DNA of 64,000 bases, from assembly GCF_947495315.1 (NCBI RefSeq), contig NZ_CANLYD010000004.1:62001-126000 (forward strand). Reading direction: 5' to 3'. The notes under the pieces are model-generated. The model was not told the DNA's origin, ran no database searches, and was given only the letters and a program-made list of their open reading frames with translations. Position 1 is the first letter of the stretch; every line of letters begins with the position of its first letter. Shown one piece after another: positions 43,738 through 52,745 of the stretch. The DNA is from an uncultured Aquimarina sp. (lineage in GTDB: Bacteria; Bacteroidota; Bacteroidia; Flavobacteriales; Flavobacteriaceae). Made by a program: the position numbers and the translations under genes.

Positions 43738-44779
43738 TATTCTAATCATCGGAGCAGGACCAACAGGATTATTTACTGTTTTTGAAGCTGGATTACTAAA
43801 ATTAAAAACACATCTTATTGATGCATTACCACAACCAGGTGGTCAATGCTCTGAGATATATCCAAAAAAACCAATATATGATATTCCTGGATTTCCTGAG
43901 ATTCTTGCAGGAGATTTGGTGAATAACTTAATGGAACAAATAAAACCTTTTGAACCTGGATTTACCTTAGGAGAAAGAGCCGAAACTATTGAGAAATTAG
44001 AAGATGATACTTTTTTGGTTACAACCAATAAAGGAACAAAACATAATGCTCCCGTAGTAGCTATAGCTGGGGGATTAGGTTCTTTTGAACCTCGTAAACC
44101 ACCTATTCCGAATATTACTGATTTTGAAGATAAAGGAGTTGCTTATATTATTCGCGATCCAGAAGTATATAGAGATAAAAGAGTGGTGATTGCAGGAGGT
44201 GGAGATTCTGCCTTAGACTGGACTATTTTCTTAGCTGATGTTGCAAGCGAAGTAACTTTAGTGCATAGAAGAAATGAGTTTCGTGGAGCGTTGGATTCTG
44301 TAGAAAGAGTAGCTGAGTTAACGAAGTTAGGAAAAGTAAACCTAATTACTGAAGCAGAAGTTAAAGAACTAAAAGGAGATGATCACGTTACTGGTGTTGG
44401 TATCAAACATAAAACAGAAGGTGATATTCATTTAGATACTGATTATTTTATTCCATTATTTGGATTGTCACCAAAATTAGGACCAATAGGAGGTTGGGGA
44501 TTAGAGATCGAAAAGAATGCTATCAAAGTAGATAATTCTTACGATTATCAAACTAACATTCCTGGGATATATGCAATAGGAGACGTAAATACATATAAAG
44601 GAAAATTAAAACTGATTCTTTCTGGTTTCCATGAGGCAGCTATTATGTGTCAGAGTGCTTATCAAAGAATATTTCCAAACAAGAAGTATGTAATGAAGTA
44701 TACTACTGTTGGAGGTGTAGAAGGATTTGATGGTTCTAAAAAAGAGGCCAAAAAAGAAGTTGTAAAAGCTATAGTTTAA
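43724..44779 (+). CDS. Thioredoxin-reductase-like ferredoxin-NAD(P) reductase
   Basis: A flavoprotein of about 351 residues: TDILIIGAGPTGLFTVFEAG (FAD site), PGGQCSEIYPKKPIYDIPGF, GGGDSALDWTIFLAD (NADPH site) and GIYAIGDVNTYKGKLKLILS. It lacks the CxxC of true thioredoxin reductases, as expected for the type-2 ferredoxin-NADP reductase group. I choose ATG 43724 (MIKTDILIIG) over the TTG six bases upstream. With the nearby ferredoxin it probably feeds electrons to the sulfite reductase (inference). Confidence 0.9.
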   Translation: MIKTDILIIGAGPTGLFTVFEAGLLKLKTHLIDALPQPGGQCSEIYPKKPIYDIPGFPEILAGDLVNNLMEQIKPFEPGFTLGERAETIEKLEDDTFLVTTNKGTKHNAPVVAIAGGLGSFEPRKPPIPNITDFEDKGVAYIIRDPEVYRDKRVVIAGGGDSALDWTIFLADVASEVTLVHRRNEFRGALDSVERVAELTKLGKVNLITEAEVKELKGDDHVTGVGIKHKTEGDIHLDTDYFIPLFGLSPKLGPIGGWGLEIEKNAIKVDNSYDYQTNIPGIYAIGDVNTYKGKLKLILSGFHEAAIMCQSAYQRIFPNKKYVMKYTTVGGVEGFDGSKKEAKKEVVKAIV

Positions 44780-44798
44780 AAAACTTAGAATAACATAG

Positions 44799-44846
44799 TC
44801 CTCGCAGGATATACTGAATGATTTGGTATATTTGCGAGGATTTTTA
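44799..44846 (+). terminator. Intrinsic terminator between the reductase and ferredoxin genes, overlapping a promoter-like box
   Basis: TCCTCGCA (44799-44806) pairs with TGCGAGGA (44833-44840), extended by GATATA/TATATT-type pairs, and is followed by TTTTTATAC. Inside the right arm TATATTTG (44827-44834) is an exact TAnnTTTG match and would start a transcript about 25 bases before the ferredoxin ATG. Confidence 0.7.
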
Positions 44847-44865
44847 TACAATAAAGACAAGAAAT

Positions 44866-45186
44866 ATGTCAGATGTTACCATAAAGATAAAAGACAGAGA
44901 AGGAGAAATTCACGAAGTACAAGCTCCTACAGATATGGCTATGAACCTGATGGAAGTGTGTAAGGCGTATGAGCTTCCGGTAGAGGGAACTTGTGGTGGT
45001 ATGGCAATGTGTGCTTCTTGTCAGTGTTATGTTTTATCTGATCATGAGCTTCCTGAAATGAGTCAGGATGAGGATTTGATGCTAGCAGAAGCTTTTTACG
45101 TTGAAGATAATAGTCGATTAGGTTGTCAGATTCCTATTACTCCAGAGTTAGATGGATTAGAGATTGAATTAGCTCCTGAATCCTAA
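44866..45186 (+). CDS. 2Fe-2S ferredoxin
   Basis: A 106-residue protein starting at ATG 44866 (MSDVTIKIKDREGEIHEV). The cluster cysteines are Cys43, Cys49, Cys52 in EGTCGGMAMCASCQC and Cys87 in RLGCQIP, the adrenodoxin/ISC-type spacing (C-x5-C-x2-C-xn-C). The longer frame starting at 44818 would add 16 residues from the terminator hairpin and is not believed. It is the likely electron carrier between the flavoprotein reductase and sulfite reductase, though it may serve other enzymes as it seems to have its own promoter. Confidence 0.9.
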   Translation: MSDVTIKIKDREGEIHEVQAPTDMAMNLMEVCKAYELPVEGTCGGMAMCASCQCYVLSDHELPEMSQDEDLMLAEAFYVEDNSRLGCQIPITPELDGLEIELAPES

Positions 45187-45201
45187 AAAAACAGAATAAA
45201 C

Positions 45202-45232
45202 TTGCAAAACAAAAGACTATACCTTTAATTTG
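45202..45232 (+). promoter_or_regulatory. Candidate promoter for the SAM-I/metH transcript
   Basis: TTG at 45202 and TTAATTTG at 45225 (one mismatch to TAnnTTTG) are 20 bases apart, about 45 bases before the riboswitch. TACCTTTA at 45220 is a second possible -7 box. Confidence 0.35.
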
Positions 45233-45281
45233 TAAGCAGAATCGCAGTGAAAACTGTTTAGTTCATATATTTATTTAATAT

Positions 45282-45406
45282 GTTATCAAGAAAGGTGGAG
45301 GGAATAGACCCTATGATGCCTTAGCAACCCTTTATATATCCTGATGCTTATCAGAATCTTAAAGAAGGTGCTACGTTCTATTCGTTTTAAAGACGAAATA
45401 GATAAC
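45282..45406 (+). promoter_or_regulatory. SAM-I (S-box) riboswitch upstream of metH
   Basis: Same consensus blocks as the copy before metY: AAGGTGGAGGGA, GACCCTATGATGCC, TTAGCAACC, AAGGTGCTACGTTC; P1 is a perfect GTTATC/GATAAC pair (45282-45287 and 45401-45406). Relative to the metY copy the loops differ but the core is kept. A short hairpin ATAGC/GCTAT (45415-45428) and a T-rich stretch follow, which could be the expression platform. About 190 bases of leader separate it from the metH1 ATG. Confidence 0.92.
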
Positions 45407-45501
45407 AATGACACATAGCATTAGCTATTTCCATTTATTTTCTTGATACATACTGATTATATTCCTTTTGTAAGGGAAACTTAATACTATTTAATAATGT
45501 T

Positions 45502-45533
45502 ACACCAAGCTTCCTCCATAGGCGGACAGGTGT
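45502..45533. repeat. Short palindromic element in the metH leader
   Basis: ACACC (45502) and GGTGT (45529) enclose the near-palindrome CCTCC ATA GGCGG. It resembles the small CCGCC/GGCGG palindromes dispersed in Flavobacteria genomes. The remaining leader (45407-45597) shows no other clear element. Confidence 0.35.
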
Positions 45534-45597
45534 CTAAGTGTTTTCATTATTAGTTTTAAAAAAAAGGCTTTGATAAGTTCAGCCTAACAATGGGTAA

Positions 45598-46599
45598 ATG
45601 AAAGACATAAAAAAAATACTTGAAGAAAGAATTCTTGTGCTTGATGGGGCAATGGGAACAATGCTACAACGTCACAAATTTACAGAAGAAGATTTTAGAG
45701 GAGAACGATTTAAAGATTGGTCGGTTTCTGTCCAAGGTAATAATGACTTATTGAGTATTACTCAGCCTGAAGCGATTAAAGAAGTACATCGATTATACTA
45801 CGAAGCTGGAGCAGATATTGTAGAAACTAATACGTTTTCGGGAACTACAATTGCTATGGCTGACTATGAAATGGAAGAGTTGGTCTATGAACTGAATTTT
45901 CAATCAGCAAAAATAGCAAAAGAAGTTGCAGATGAATTTACAGCCAAAGAGCCTCATAAACCACGTTTTGTAGCTGGATCAATTGGTCCAACAAATAGAA
46001 CAGCTAGTATGTCTCCAGATGTAAATGATCCAGGATTTAGAGCGGTCACTTTTGATGAACTTAGGATTGCTTATAAACAACAGGTAGAAGCGTTATTAGA
46101 CGGAGGATCGGATATTCTCCTTGTTGAAACTATTTTTGACACATTAAACGCAAAAGCTGCACTTTTCGCTATAGAAGAGGTAAAAGATGAAAGAAATATA
46201 GAAGTGCCAATTATGATTAGTGGAACTATCACAGATGCGAGTGGTCGTACATTATCTGGACAAACGGCGGAAGCTTTTTTGATTTCCGTATCACATATTC
46301 CGATGTTGTCGGTTGGCTTTAATTGTGCTTTAGGAGCTAGTCAATTAACTCCACATCTTGAGGTATTGGCTCAAAAAGCAAATTTCGGAGTTTCTGCACA
46401 CCCTAATGCAGGATTACCAAATGCATTTGGGGAGTACGATGAAACTCCAGAACAAATGGCTGATCAGATTAAAGAATATATGGATAAAAGTCTGGTCAAT
46501 ATTATTGGAGGATGCTGCGGAACCACACCAGAACACATAAAAGCAATTGCCGAATTGGCTAAAAACTATAAACCAAGAGCTGTAGAAGTTTTAGCATAG
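45598..46599 (+). CDS. metH: Methionine synthase, homocysteine-binding subunit (N-terminal part of MetH)
   Basis: A 333-residue homocysteine S-methyltransferase domain: [51 protein letters not shown], and the zinc-binding cysteines in [10 protein letters not shown] and [12 protein letters not shown]. In E. coli this is the first domain of one long MetH; in Flavobacteria it is normally a separate gene as here. The second gene starts three bases after the stop. Confidence 0.94.
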   Translation: MKDIKKILEERILVLDGAMGTMLQRHKFTEEDFRGERFKDWSVSVQGNNDLLSITQPEAIKEVHRLYYEAGADIVETNTFSGTTIAMADYEMEELVYELNFQSAKIAKEVADEFTAKEPHKPRFVAGSIGPTNRTASMSPDVNDPGFRAVTFDELRIAYKQQVEALLDGGSDILLVETIFDTLNAKAALFAIEEVKDERNIEVPIMISGTITDASGRTLSGQTAEAFLISVSHIPMLSVGFNCALGASQLTPHLEVLAQKANFGVSAHPNAGLPNAFGEYDETPEQMADQIKEYMDKSLVNIIGGCCGTTPEHIKAIAELAKNYKPRAVEVLA

Positions 46600-46602
46600 A
46601 AT

Positions 46603-49600
46603 ATGAGCATAGAGGAAAAAAGAAAATATTTAAAACTGTCTGGACTGGAACCGATGATTGTTTCAGCGGAAACAAACTTTATCAATGTCGGAGAGCGGAC
46701 CAATGTCGCAGGATCCCGAAAATTTCTTCGTTTGGTAAAAGATGAGAAATTTGATGAAGCTTTAGATATAGCAAGGCATCAGGTAGAAGGAGGTGCACAA
46801 GTTATCGATATCAATATGGATGACGGCTTGATTGATGGAAAAGAAGCTATGGTACGTTTTCTGAATCTCATTATGGCGGAACCTGATATTGCTAGAGTTC
46901 CTATCATGATCGATAGCTCTAAATGGGATATTATTGAAGCAGGTTTACAAGTTGTTCAAGGTAAATGTGTGGTGAATTCAATTAGTCTTAAAGAAGGCGA
47001 AGCAGAATTTATAGCACATGCTAAAAAAATAAAGCGATATGGAGCCGCTGTAATTATTATGGCTTTTGACGAGGTTGGCCAAGCTGATAATTATGATCGT
47101 CGTATAGAAATTTCTAAAAGATCCTATGATATTCTTGTGAATCGGGTAAATTTTCCTCCAGAAGATATCATATTTGATTTGAATATATTTCCTGTTGCAA
47201 CAGGGATGGATGAACATCGAAGGAATGCGATCGATTTTATCGAAGCAACAAGGTGGGTTCGTGAAAATCTTCCGCACTGTAGCGTGAGTGGAGGTGTTAG
47301 TAATGTTTCTTTCTCCTTTAGAGGAAATGATAGAGTTCGGGAAGCTATGCATTCAGTATTCTTATATCATGCGATCAAAGCGGGTATGAATATGGGAATT
47401 GTAAATCCTGCTATGCTGGAGATATATGATGATATTCCTAAAGAACTATTAGACCATGTAGAAGATGTTATTCTAGATCGTAGAGAGGACGCTACAGAAC
47501 GATTATTAGATTTAGCAGAATCTGTAAAAGGAACAAGTAAAGAGCGAATAATAGACCTTTCCTGGAGAGAAGAATCACTACAAGATCGCATTACCAGAGC
47601 TTTAGTAAAAGGTATTGATCAATATATTGTAGAAGATGTAGAAGAAGCAAGACAAAAAGCAGATAAGCCTATCGAGGTGATAGAAGGTAATCTGATGGCT
47701 GGAATGAATGTCGTTGGAGATTTATTTGGATCAGGTAAAATGTTCTTACCACAAGTAGTAAAATCTGCCAGAGTTATGAAAAAGGCTGTGGCTCATTTAT
47801 TGCCCTATATTGAAGAAGAAAAGAAAAAGAATGCCCCCCAACCCCCAAAGGGGGAGCAATATTGGAAAACAGCTGATCCAATATTGTATGGATTAATGAA
47901 AGAACACGCTAATAAAATGCGAAATCAACCCACTGAAGCGGAAGCAATGTTATGGAATGCTTTAAGTGGTAAAAATCTAAATGGATATAAGTTTAGGAGA
48001 CAACATATAATTGGATCATATATAGCTGATTTTATTTGTTTAAAAGAAAACTTAATAATTGAAGTAGATGGTTCAATTCATCAACTTCCTGAAAACAAAT
48101 CAAGTGATGAAGAACGAACCCAATGGTTGGAGAAAGAAGGGTATAAAGTTATTCGTTTTACAAATGAAAAAGTAATAAATGAAATTGATTTTGTATTAGA
48201 TGAAATTTTAGAAACTATTGAAAAAGCTTCCCCTTTGGGGACGGGAGGGGCTGGTAAAGTACTTATGGCAACAGTAAAGGGAGACGTGCATGATATAGGT
48301 AAAAATATTGTTTCTGTTGTGTTGGGCTGTAATAACTACGAAATTGTGGATATGGGGGTAATGGTTCCTCCAGAAAAGATTATTCAGACAGCGATTGACG
48401 AACAAGTAGATATCATTGGATTGAGTGGCCTGATTACACCATCACTTGATGAAATGGTTTTTTTAGCAAAAGAAATGGAACGTAGAAATTTTAAAGTTCC
48501 GTTATTGATTGGTGGTGCTACTACGTCAAAAGCACATACAGCTGTAAAAATTGATCCACAATACAAAAATGCTGTAGTTCACGTAAATGATGCTTCCAGA
48601 GCAGTTACAGTGGTTGGGGATTTACTTAATAAAAGAAGTAACCAAAAATATGTAGGCGATCTTAAAGAAGATTATGAGAAGTTTAGAGTAGGTTTCCTTA
48701 AAAGAACGAAACAAAAAGAATATTTAACGATTGAAGAAGCTCGTAAAAATAAATATTCGATTGATTGGGGTTCTTCCGAAATAATAGAACCAAACAAATT
48801 AGGAATTCAGGTTATTGAAGATCTTGATTTGAAAAAATTAGAACCTTTTATTGATTGGACGCCATTCTTTAGATCTTGGGATTTACACGGTAAATATCCT
48901 GCAATATTGACTGATGAGGTGGTTGGCGAACAGGCTACTTCATTATATAAAGATGCACAAGAATTATTACAAAAAGTATTTGATGAAAATTTATTAGGAG
49001 CTAAAGCAGTTTATGGTTTGTTCGAAGCTAACACTGTAGATCATGATGATATTGAAGTGGAATATAGTCACGCTGAGCAGGGTCGAAATGCAGATAATGA
49101 AAACTTCAAGTTTAGAACACTTAGACAACAATTGAAGAAGCATGCAGGTAAACCCAATTTTGCTTTATCCGATTTTATTGCGCCAAAAGAATCAGGTAAA
49201 CAAGATTATATGGGATGTTTTTGTGTTACCACTGGGTTTGGAACTAAAGAATTGGCAGAAGCTTTTGAAGCAGATCTTGATGATTATAATTCAATTATGA
49301 TTAAGGCATTAGCAGATCGTTTAGCAGAAGCATTTGCGGAGTATTTACATAAGAAAGTTCGTAAAGAAGATTGGGGATATGCCAGTGAAGAGCTGCTCTC
49401 TAATGATGAGTTGATTAAAGAATCTTATAAAGGAATAAGACCAGCGCCAGGATATCCAGCTTGTCCAGATCATCTGGAAAAACTTACGATTTGGGAGTTA
49501 CTACAAGTAAAAGACAAGATAGGAGTAGAACTTACAGAAGGGTTAGCGATGTGGCCAGCAGCCTCCGTATCCGGTTATTATTTCGCAAATCCTGAAGCAA

Positions 49601-49713
49601 GATATTTTGGGTTAGGTAAAATAAAAGAGGATCAAGTTAAAGATTTTGCGCAGCGAAAGCATATAGATTTGGAATATGCAAAGAAGTGGTTAAACCCGAA
49701 CTTACAAGATTAA
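46603..49713 (+). CDS. metH: Methionine synthase (folate-, B12- and activation domains of MetH) with an inserted DUF559 domain
   Basis: A 1036-residue protein, about 140 residues longer than expected. Order: pterin-binding domain ([34 protein letters not shown]), B12 cap domain ([40 protein letters not shown]), then a foreign segment (residues about 411-550, see the mobile element entry), then the B12 Rossmann domain with the cobalt-ligand motif [11 protein letters not shown], and the SAM-dependent activation domain ([33 protein letters not shown]). The insertion falls exactly in the linker between cap and B12 domains and keeps the frame, so the enzyme may still work. The SAM-I riboswitch controls the operon. 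Confidence 0.93.
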   Translation: MSIEEKRKYLKLSGLEPMIVSAETNFINVGERTNVAGSRKFLRLVKDEKFDEALDIARHQVEGGAQVIDINMDDGLIDGKEAMVRFLNLIMAEPDIARVPIMIDSSKWDIIEAGLQVVQGKCVVNSISLKEGEAEFIAHAKKIKRYGAAVIIMAFDEVGQADNYDRRIEISKRSYDILVNRVNFPPEDIIFDLNIFPVATGMDEHRRNAIDFIEATRWVRENLPHCSVSGGVSNVSFSFRGNDRVREAMHSVFLYHAIKAGMNMGIVNPAMLEIYDDIPKELLDHVEDVILDRREDATERLLDLAESVKGTSKERIIDLSWREESLQDRITRALVKGIDQYIVEDVEEARQKADKPIEVIEGNLMAGMNVVGDLFGSGKMFLPQVVKSARVMKKAVAHLLPYIEEEKKKNAPQPPKGEQYWKTADPILYGLMKEHANKMRNQPTEAEAMLWNALSGKNLNGYKFRRQHIIGSYIADFICLKENLIIEVDGSIHQLPENKSSDEERTQWLEKEGYKVIRFTNEKVINEIDFVLDEILETIEKASPLGTGGAGKVLMATVKGDVHDIGKNIVSVVLGCNNYEIVDMGVMVPPEKIIQTAIDEQVDIIGLSGLITPSLDEMVFLAKEMERRNFKVPLLIGGATTSKAHTAVKIDPQYKNAVVHVNDASRAVTVVGDLLNKRSNQKYVGDLKEDYEKFRVGFLKRTKQKEYLTIEEARKNKYSIDWGSSEIIEPNKLGIQVIEDLDLKKLEPFIDWTPFFRSWDLHGKYPAILTDEVVGEQATSLYKDAQELLQKVFDENLLGAKAVYGLFEANTVDHDDIEVEYSHAEQGRNADNENFKFRTLRQQLKKHAGKPNFALSDFIAPKESGKQDYMGCFCVTTGFGTKELAEAFEADLDDYNSIMIKALADRLAEAFAEYLHKKVRKEDWGYASEELLSNDELIKESYKGIRPAPGYPACPDHLEKLTIWELLQVKDKIGVELTEGLAMWPAASVSGYYFANPEARYFGLGKIKEDQVKDFAQRKHIDLEYAKKWLNPNLQD
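47833..48251 (+). mobile_element. DUF559 nuclease-domain element inserted in frame in metH, bounded by inverted repeats
   Basis: Inside metH2 a segment of about 420 bases encodes a DUF559 (Vsr/PD-(D/E)XK-like) domain: [72 protein letters not shown]. Its ends are G/C-rich, unlike everything nearby, and form an imperfect inverted repeat: the left end (47833-47857) has GCCCCCCAACCCCCAAAGGG and the right end (48226-48251) has GCTTCCCCTTTGGGGACGGG. Both ends are open in the metH frame (APQPPKG on the left, SPLGTGGAG on the right). Intein motifs (a first Cys/Ser and a terminal HN) are missing, so the segment is expected to stay in the protein. Confidence 0.8.
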
Positions 49714-49758
49714 ATTAAACACTAATGATTATTATCAGGGTTTAAAAAATTTATAAGG

Positions 49759-49878
49759 AATTGCGTGAGGGATAGAGCGGCATGTCTGAGCTCTTTTATG
49801 ATCCTACTGAGCTTGCCGAAGTGTGATCATAAAAAGCGAGTAGTGAAAGCCCGACCAGAGTGTAACGGAGGTCACGCC
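49759..49878. repeat. Dispersed intergenic repeat element (second copy)
   Basis: Begins AATTGCGTGAGGGAT, has a stem TTTATGATC/GATCATAAA enclosing ACTGAGCTTGCCGAAGTG, then GTAGTGAAAGCCCGACC and ends GTCACGCC. It shares the beginning, the ACTGAGCTTG unit, the GAAAGCCC block and the ACGCC end with the element at 30800-30990. It lies between metH2 and metF and could form a long hairpin in the transcript. Confidence 0.65.
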
Positions 49879-49917
49879 AAAATAAATAAAAATATCAACT
49901 AAGAATTATAAAGAAGA

Positions 49918-50871
49918 ATGAAAGTTACTGATCATATAAAAAAAGCAAAAGGAAAGACCTTGTTTTCTTTTGAATTAATACCACCACAAAAAGGAAGAAG
50001 TATACAGGAACTCTATGATAATATTGATCCTTTGATGGAATTTAATCCTCCTTTTATTGATGTGACTACTTCAAGAGAAGAATTCATTTATATCGATCGA
50101 GAAGGCTTATTAGATAAAAAGTTGACTCGTATGCGTCCAGGAACTGTTGGGATCTGTGCGTCAATAACTCATAAGTATAATGTAGATACTATTCCGCATG
50201 TACTTTGCGGTGGTTTTACAAAAGAAGAAACTGAGTATTTGCTTGTAGATTGTCATTATTTAGGGATAGATAATGTGATGGCTTTACGTGGTGATGCCAT
50301 GAAAGAAGAAAAGTATTTTAACCCAACAAAAGGAGGGCATTGTTATGCTAATGAATTGGTGGAACAAATCGTAAATATGAATAACGGGAGATTTCTTCAC
50401 GAAGTAATAGAGAGCGATAATCAATCTGATTTTTGTATAGGAGTAGCAGGATATCCAGAAAAACATATGGAAGCTCCATCCATGGATTCTGATATCAGAA
50501 GATTAAAAGATAAAGTGGATGCTGGCGCGGATTATGTAGTAACGCAAATGTTTTTTGATAATAAAAGATATTTTGCCTTTGTAGAAAAAGCTAGAGAAGC
50601 CGGTATTAATGTACCTATTATTCCTGGAATCAAACCAGTAGCAGTAGCAAGGCATTTGCAGCTATTGCCACAAGTTTTTAAATTGGATATGCCAGATGAA
50701 CTGGTAAGAGCAGTAGAAAATTGTAAAACAAATAAAGAAATTAGAGAAGTAGGAATTGAATTCGCGATACAACAATCCAAGGAGTTGATGGAATATGGAG
50801 TGCCTGTTTTGCACTATTATTCAATGGGTAAATCGGATAATATAAAAAAAATAGCTTCAGAAGTGTTTTAA
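49918..50871 (+). CDS. metF: 5,10-methylenetetrahydrofolate reductase
   Basis: A 317-residue MTHFR: KTLFSFELIPPQKGRSIQEL, PFIDVTTSREEFIYID, LLVDCHYLGIDNVMALRGDA, GADYVVTQMFFDNKRYFAFV and PIIPGIKPVAVARHLQLLP. It supplies methyl-tetrahydrofolate for the methionine synthase encoded upstream. The repeat element separates it from metH2; it may still be on the same transcript. Confidence 0.95.
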   Translation: MKVTDHIKKAKGKTLFSFELIPPQKGRSIQELYDNIDPLMEFNPPFIDVTTSREEFIYIDREGLLDKKLTRMRPGTVGICASITHKYNVDTIPHVLCGGFTKEETEYLLVDCHYLGIDNVMALRGDAMKEEKYFNPTKGGHCYANELVEQIVNMNNGRFLHEVIESDNQSDFCIGVAGYPEKHMEAPSMDSDIRRLKDKVDAGADYVVTQMFFDNKRYFAFVEKAREAGINVPIIPGIKPVAVARHLQLLPQVFKLDMPDELVRAVENCKTNKEIREVGIEFAIQQSKELMEYGVPVLHYYSMGKSDNIKKIASEVF

Positions 50872-50924
50872 TTACTCATAAATAAACTTTTATTTTGTAC
50901 ATATATAGTGTAATAAGTAATTCA

Positions 50925-52649
50925 ATGAAAAATAAAATATTTTTTCTTATCGTTTTTGTTTTTGCTGTTTTTGGATGTAAAAATGATGATGATGTTCAGG
51001 TGCGTACTGGAGATATAAAAATAACGGTACTAACAGAAAGCAATGCTATATTTTCAGGTGCTATTGTTAAAATATTACCTAATGATATTGAAAAAATCAC
51101 AAATGAAAGTGGAGAGGTGTTTTTCGAGGATTTATCCGAAGGAACCTATACTATTATTGTTAGCGTTCCTGGTGATACAATAAATGAAGAGTTTGTCATA
51201 GAGCCTGACCAACTTAACTTACTGACCATTATAGTAGATGATATAACGGTTATTGAACCAGATCCTTTAGATATTAATTTTCTTATTAATACTATTTATG
51301 CTAGATTAAAAGATGACACGCTTTTTGATTCTGGTGGTTACTCAATGTATTGGGGGGACATAGGTGTAGATGTAGTTTCGACCAATACTACAGTTTCTTC
51401 TAATTATAGAGATTTAGATAAATTTGAACTCTCGCCAACTAATACGATTATAAATGATGTTTGGGTTAGCCACTATGAAACTATAATAGAGGCTAATACA
51501 GGAATAGAATTTCTTGAGTCAATTGATCCGATTTCCAATCCAGAGATAGACAAAGAATTACTTACTGGTGAATTGAGATTTTTAAGAGCATTATTATATT
51601 TTAATTTAGTAAAATTGTATGGTAATCCGGTTTTGACTACTTCTGGAAATAATATTGATATTAATAATCCTCCTGTTTTTATTCAGGATACGGAGCAAGT
51701 CTATGATTTGATCATTGCGGATTTAGAATATGCTCAAGAGAATCTGGTAGTTTCCGGTCCAAATAATAGAGCATCAGTTGCAGCTGCTGAAGCGTTACTG
51801 GGTAAGGTATATATCCAAATGGCAGGTTTTCCGCTTTTTCAAACCGATAAGTATCAGAAAGCATTAGAGCAATTTGAAAAACTTCGAGGTAGGTTTAATT
51901 TAGAACCGAATTATGAAGATGTATTTGATGTGTTAAATGAAGTGAATAATAGTGAGATTATTTTTTCAATAGATTTTAGTGCGGATAACCCTAACGAAGG
52001 GAGTAATTATGGTGTGCTTTGGGGGCCTTTGGGATTAGCTATAGAAGACAATCTAATATTAGTTCCTAGTTTTGTAGAAAATTATTTTGAAGGTCCCATA
52101 AATTTCCCAATAAATACGAATGATCAGAGATTTAATCAAAATATAGCAACTTTTACAGTACAAAATGGTATTGCAACAAACACTGAAGATATAGCTAATT
52201 GGAGACCTTATAAATTTAAAAAAGATGTATCATCACCAGTTATTAGAAATGGTGAATCTTTTGATTTTCCTTATTTACGTTATGCAGATATTCTTTTGTT
52301 GCTTGCTGAAGCAGAAAATGCAATTAATGGACCTACTCCAGCTGCTTATGATGCAATTAATACAGTTAGAAGACGTGCCTTTGGTTCTGTAGACTATGAA
52401 TTAGCAGAGGGTTTAAATCAAGAAGAGTTTTTAGATGCAATTCTGAACGAACGCCAGTTGGAGTTGTGTTTCGAAGGGCATCGTAAAGATGATCTTATAA
52501 GAACGCAAAAATTAGAATCAACAATTAATTCATTTAATATTGACAATCCAGAGAATATAAAAGATTTTCAATCTCATGAGTTTATTTGGCCAATACCACA
52601 GATCGAGATTGATCTAAATCCCAACACAATCCAAAATCCTGGGTATTGA
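50925..52649 (+). CDS. SusD/RagB-like lipoprotein with an N-terminal Ig-like (carboxypeptidase-regulatory-like) domain, without a SusC partner
   Basis: A protein of about 574 residues starting at ATG 50925 (MKNKIFFLIVFVFAVFGCKN, lipobox Cys18) rather than at 50895. Residues about 30-110 form a CnaB-like domain (GDIKITVLTESNAIFSGAIV, NESGEVFFEDLSEGTYTI). Then follows a SusD/RagB fold: TGELRFLRALLYFNLVKLYG, AEALLGKVYIQMAG, the C-terminal YLRYADILLLLAEAENAING, NTVRRRAFG, NERQLELCFEGHRKDDLIRT and FIWPIPQIEIDLNP. SusD proteins capture glycans or other nutrients at the cell surface with a TonB-dependent SusC partner; none is adjacent. Confidence 0.85.
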   Translation: MKNKIFFLIVFVFAVFGCKNDDDVQVRTGDIKITVLTESNAIFSGAIVKILPNDIEKITNESGEVFFEDLSEGTYTIIVSVPGDTINEEFVIEPDQLNLLTIIVDDITVIEPDPLDINFLINTIYARLKDDTLFDSGGYSMYWGDIGVDVVSTNTTVSSNYRDLDKFELSPTNTIINDVWVSHYETIIEANTGIEFLESIDPISNPEIDKELLTGELRFLRALLYFNLVKLYGNPVLTTSGNNIDINNPPVFIQDTEQVYDLIIADLEYAQENLVVSGPNNRASVAAAEALLGKVYIQMAGFPLFQTDKYQKALEQFEKLRGRFNLEPNYEDVFDVLNEVNNSEIIFSIDFSADNPNEGSNYGVLWGPLGLAIEDNLILVPSFVENYFEGPINFPINTNDQRFNQNIATFTVQNGIATNTEDIANWRPYKFKKDVSSPVIRNGESFDFPYLRYADILLLLAEAENAINGPTPAAYDAINTVRRRAFGSVDYELAEGLNQEEFLDAILNERQLELCFEGHRKDDLIRTQKLESTINSFNIDNPENIKDFQSHEFIWPIPQIEIDLNPNTIQNPGY

Positions 52650-52745
52650 TTGCTTCAGAAGAATATTTGTTTTTTCTAGTTTTATTTCAAATAGTAATCT
52701 AGAAGTATCGAGAGTGTTTGAAAAGGTATTATTACATTTGCCGGA

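Noticed and set aside
44818..44865. Longer start for the 2Fe-2S ferredoxin
   Set aside because: The extra codons come from the terminator hairpin and the T-rich tail; ATG 44866 gives the standard ferredoxin N-terminus.
47833..48251. DUF559 segment as an intein or group I intron
   Set aside because: There is no Cys/Ser at the left junction, no terminal His-Asn, and no typical intein blocks; the segment is coding throughout, so it is not an intron.
45598..49713. metH split into two genes as a sign of gene breakage
   Set aside because: The division lies exactly between the homocysteine and folate domains and is the normal arrangement in Flavobacteria.
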